Source of the DNA: Candidatus Margulisiibacteriota bacterium
GTDB taxonomy: Bacteria; Margulisbacteria; WOR-1; XYC2-FULL-46-14; JAHJBW01
Direction: 5' to 3'
Length of the DNA: 8,215 bases
NCBI GenBank assembly: GCA_018813405.1
Contig: JAHJBW010000127.1
Span: 1-8,215, forward strand
This document shows positions 6,466-8,215 of the stretch, one piece after another. Position 1 is the first letter of the stretch, and each line of letters opens with the position of its first letter. The notes beneath the pieces are model-generated. The model had not been told where the DNA came from, ran no database searches, and saw only the letters and a program-made list of their open reading frames with translations. The position numbers and the translations under genes are program-made.

Positions 6466-7620
6466 AATACTGCAGGCGGGTTCTACATTTGCCGTGACAT
6501 AATATGGGTTGTGAGCTTTTTCGATCGCTTTCCCTTCCTCATCCATCATGCCGACTATCTTGATCGGTCTTATCTCATCAACCTGGGGGTCGATGACTTC
6601 TAATGTATCGCCCGCGCTAAAGTAATTTCTGGCCGCGATCTTAAGCGGGTTGCTTTCTTCGACGGTCCCTACAAAAGTGTAGTCGCGCACATAGGTGCTG
6701 GTGCCCAGGTTCTCATTATCGTCTGATCCAAAGTAAAAGCCGGTCGTGTAATTGCGGTGTGAAACTTTCTTTAACTCTTCCAGCCAGCGGGGATCGTAAG
6801 CCTTACTATCCATAGCTTTTCTGTATATTTTGGTGACCAGTGCGACGTAATAGGCTGACTTCATGCGACCCTCGACCTTGAACGAGTCGATCCCGGCTTC
6901 CTTCAGTTTGTCCAGGTGTTCTATCAGGCACAGGTCCTTTGAGTTCATGACATATGTTCCGCGCATATCCTCTTCGATGGTGAATTCCTCGTCGGGCCTG
7001 GTCATCTCTTTAAGCCGGTATTCCCAGCGGCAGGGTTGGGTACATTCGCCCTGGTTGGCGCTGCGGTCTGTCATATGTTTTGAAAGCAGGCATCTGCCAG
7101 AGTAGGACATGCACATGGCTCCGTGGATAAAAAGCTCCAGTTCAACATCTGGAACATCTTTTCTTATCTTTTTGATCTGTTCAAGGTTTAGTTCTCTTCC
7201 CAGCACTATCCTTTTTACCCCCTGATCCCTCCAAAATTTCACGGCCTCGCTGTTAATGGTATTAGCCTGTGTACTCAAATGTATCTTTGTTTTTTTGTCT
7301 AGTTGTTTGATAAGGGAAAGGAGTCCGGGGTCAGAGATGATGACGGCGTCGATGCCAAGGTTGATAGCTTTTGCAAGGTACTCCATCATCCCGGGCAGAT
7401 CATCGTCAAACGGAAAAATATTCATTGCAAGATATACTTTAACGTTGTGTTTTTTTCCTATGCCTGCGCCTATGCCTAGGCCTTTGATATCGAAGGCTGT
7501 CTGTTGTGTGCGAAGCGAGTAGGGGCCAGCGCCGACATAGACGGCATCCGCGCCAAAGCGCGCGGCAGTCTCGAGCTTTTCAAGGTCGCCGGCTGGTATT
7601 AGCAGTTCGGGGGTTTTCAT
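6460..7620 (-). CDS. U32 family protein, TrhP/YegQ-like tRNA hydroxylation factor
   Basis: Member of peptidase family U32. Characterised relatives (E. coli TrhP/YegQ, RlhA) are now linked to prephenate-dependent hydroxylation of RNA uridine or cytidine rather than to proteolysis. The 386-residue product starts PELLIPAGDLEKLETAARFGADAVYVG, a hallmark TIM-barrel opening. The U32 signature ELFIHGAMCMSYSGRC falls at 162-177. Cys170, Cys177, Cys193 and Cys197 are placed to bind the iron-sulfur cluster expected in this group. The SFKVEGRMKS stretch (246-255) is also typical. The frame is open upstream to 7707, but that part is read out of the tRNA gene, so the ATG at 7620, giving MKTPELLIPAG, is chosen. 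No Shine-Dalgarno is visible and the tRNA CCA end is only 9 nt upstream. The C-terminus ends abruptly at TGA; an ILRRR motif resembling the usual family ending follows two codons after it (see findings). Confidence 0.9.
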   Translation of the reverse strand: MKTPELLIPAGDLEKLETAARFGADAVYVGAGPYSLRTQQTAFDIKGLGIGAGIGKKHNVKVYLAMNIFPFDDDLPGMMEYLAKAINLGIDAVIISDPGLLSLIKQLDKKTKIHLSTQANTINSEAVKFWRDQGVKRIVLGRELNLEQIKKIRKDVPDVELELFIHGAMCMSYSGRCLLSKHMTDRSANQGECTQPCRWEYRLKEMTRPDEEFTIEEDMRGTYVMNSKDLCLIEHLDKLKEAGIDSFKVEGRMKSAYYVALVTKIYRKAMDSKAYDPRWLEELKKVSHRNYTTGFYFGSDDNENLGTSTYVRDYTFVGTVEESNPLKIAARNYFSAGDTLEVIDPQVDEIRPIKIVGMMDEEGKAIEKAHNPYYVTANVEPACSIS

Positions 7621-7629
7621 ATGTATAAT

Positions 7630-7705
7630 TGGTAGCCCTAAGGGGAATCGAACCCCTATTTGTACCTTGAGAGGGTACCGTCCTAAACCGTTAGACGATA
7701 GGGCC
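7630..7705 (-). tRNA. tRNA-Glu (anticodon CUC) with encoded CCA
   Basis: A 76-nt cloverleaf can be drawn on the - strand. It has a 7-bp acceptor stem (GGCCCTA with TAGGGCT, including a G1-U72 wobble), a 4-bp D stem GTCT/GGAC, a 5-bp anticodon stem GTACC/GGTAC with loop CTCTCAA, a 4-nt variable region, and a T stem AGGGG/CCCCT with loop TTCGATT. Discriminator A73 and an encoded CCA (7630-7632) follow. The anticodon is the complement of 7669-7671 and reads CTC, which decodes GAG (Glu). Many features match E. coli tRNA-Glu, including GTCTA in the D arm and the AGGGGTTCGA T arm. An extended -10 box lies about 12 nt upstream. The U32 gene begins 9 nt after the CCA, so both are probably on one transcript. 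Confidence 0.97.
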
Positions 7706-7716
7706 ATGTATTATTT

Positions 7717-7725
7717 ATTATACCA
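7717..7725 (-). promoter_or_regulatory. Extended -10 promoter of the tRNA-Glu/U32 unit
   Basis: The - strand reads TGG-TATAAT, a consensus -10 (7717-7722) with TGn extension, 11 nt before the tRNA 5' end. The predicted start lies near 7710, leaving a 5' leader of roughly five bases for RNase P to remove. No convincing -35 at 16-18 bp was found. Confidence 0.6.
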
Positions 7726-7734
7726 CAAAAAATC

Positions 7735-7800
7735 TGGTTGAAATTTGTGGGTTTGTTGGTTTTCGGTTGGTTTGAGGTTTGTAGTTTGTGGTTGGTAGTT
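7735..7800 (+). other. G/T-rich low-complexity intergenic stretch
   Basis: This 66-nt stretch on the + strand contains 59 G or T bases, six A and a single C, made of irregular GTTTG, GGTTG and GTAGTTTG words. It lies between the divergent tRNA promoter and the promoter of the last gene. It has no coding potential, clear hairpin or exact tandem unit. Its right end supplies the weak -35 (TTGGTA) of the next promoter. Confidence 0.6.
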
Positions 7801-7820
7801 CATTTTCTCAATGCTATAAT
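7792..7820 (+). promoter_or_regulatory. Promoter of the right-edge gene (leaderless layout)
   Basis: TTGGTA (7792-7797), a 17-nt spacer and a perfect TATAAT (7815-7820) precede the ATG at 7829 by 8 nt. The expected transcription start falls at or just before the ATG, and no Shine-Dalgarno is present, so the mRNA is probably leaderless. Confidence 0.6.
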
Positions 7821-7828
7821 ATTGCATC

Positions 7829-8215
7829 ATGGCCGAGACAAAGGATGAAATTAAAAAGCGGCTTTACAAATCGATAATCATCCAGAGCATCCTGAAGGAT
7901 ATTGACGATTCATACAAGAACGATATCCTTGGCGGCTGTATCATCCTTATTTTCTGTGCCGTCAGTACCATGGCCTTTCTTTCTACCCCCAAAGACCACG
8001 AAGAAGTGACCGGCAGGGATTTTAAGGGATGGGTGGAAAAATATTTATCCTCCGGCGAAGACCAGTCATACAATTATGACCCCATCGACATGTGGGCGGC
8101 CCGTTGCGGCATTCTTCACAGATACAGCCCAACGTCAAAATATACAGACAAGAAACGCGCCAAAAAATTCACCTACAATATGAGCCAAAATCATGTTATA
8201 AAGGATAGCAATACG
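7829..8215 (+). CDS. Uncharacterised protein with R-x4-H motif, 3' end cut off by window
   Basis: The reading frame is open for 129 codons from ATG to the window edge, with no stop; the product continues beyond it. No function is recognised with confidence. The N-terminus is charged and probably helical (MAETKDEIKKRLYKSIIIQ). A hydrophobic stretch follows at about 33-51 (ILGGCIILIFCAVSTMAFL), which may be a membrane helix or a buried helix. The RDFKGWVEKYLSS segment (63-75) and DMWAARCGILHRYSP (87-101) are reminiscent, from memory only, of a family of bacterial hypothetical proteins. The RCGILH core (Arg92, His97) fits the loose R-x4-6-H pattern of HEPN-type RNases, but the position after Arg is Cys rather than the usual polar residue. 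The start is supported by the promoter 8 nt upstream and by coding-like composition. Confidence 0.7.
   Translation, partial: MAETKDEIKKRLYKSIIIQSILKDIDDSYKNDILGGCIILIFCAVSTMAFLSTPKDHEEVTGRDFKGWVEKYLSSGEDQSYNYDPIDMWAARCGILHRYSPTSKYTDKKRAKKFTYNMSQNHVIKDSNT

Noticed and set aside
6460..7620. TGA recoding as an amino acid in this organism
   Set aside because: lysS, the CbiM-like gene and the nitroreductase gene all end at TGA at the expected protein length, and no in-frame TGA interrupts a conserved core elsewhere in the window.
7621..7707. N-terminal extension of the U32 reading frame to 7707 (29 extra residues)
   Set aside because: These bases are the tRNA-Glu gene and its 3' flank. The conserved U32 opening starts at the ATG at 7620, so the extension is read out of an RNA gene.
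7735..7800. Tandem repeat or CRISPR-like array in the G/T-rich spacer
   Set aside because: The words are irregular, with no fixed unit length, no regular spacers and no neighbouring cas gene; it is low-complexity sequence only.
7864..8073. 69-codon open frame on the - strand at the right edge
   Set aside because: The opposite strand has a longer uninterrupted frame with a good promoter directly upstream and protein-like composition, so this one is taken as its shadow.

Overview
This 8.2 kb window is compact, gene-dense bacterial chromosome. It carries seven complete protein genes (one broken by a frameshift), one tRNA gene and one gene that runs off the right end. No mobile element, CRISPR array or phage gene was seen. 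The protein families (LysS, YibE/F-type membrane protein, CbiM-like ECF transporter subunit, PAS/GAF sensor, MATE exporter, FMN nitroreductase, U32-family protein) fit an uncultivated, probably anaerobic bacterium. The style recalls candidate phyla such as Omnitrophota or Margulisbacteria, but that placement is an impression and not demonstrated. TGA, TAA and TAG are all used as stops, so the genetic code looks standard.

Left block (1-4404, + strand): lysS, a YibE/F-like gene, a solitary cbiM-like gene and a PAS-GAF sensor gene are packed with overlaps or gaps of a few bases (4-nt overlap, 2-nt gap, 26-nt overlap) and read as one operon whose promoter lies left of the window. The sensor gene is split by a -1 frameshift exactly at a run of eight A residues. 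The GAF domain resumes perfectly in the -1 frame, so this is either programmed or transcriptional slippage, a recent mutation, or a sequencing error.

Middle block (4408-6465): a MATE transporter gene (- strand) converges on the sensor gene with only 3 nt between the stops. It diverges from a nitroreductase gene (+ strand) across a 78-nt spacer holding promoters in both directions. In both cases the -10 box sits only 6-8 nt before the ATG, which predicts leaderless mRNAs.

Right block (6460-8215): a U32-family (TrhP/YegQ-like) gene converges on and overlaps the nitroreductase gene. It lies 9 nt downstream of a tRNA-Glu(CUC) gene with an encoded CCA end, and the two are probably co-transcribed. 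To the right is a G/T-rich spacer with almost no C on the + strand, then another leaderless-type promoter and the 5' part of an uncharacterised gene with an R-x4-H motif.

No strong candidate for a wholly new multi-gene system was found. The best leads are the A8 frameshift in the sensor gene, the recurring leaderless promoter layout, the tRNA/U32 junction, and the unknown gene at the right edge. No stretch longer than about 125 nt lacks a gene.
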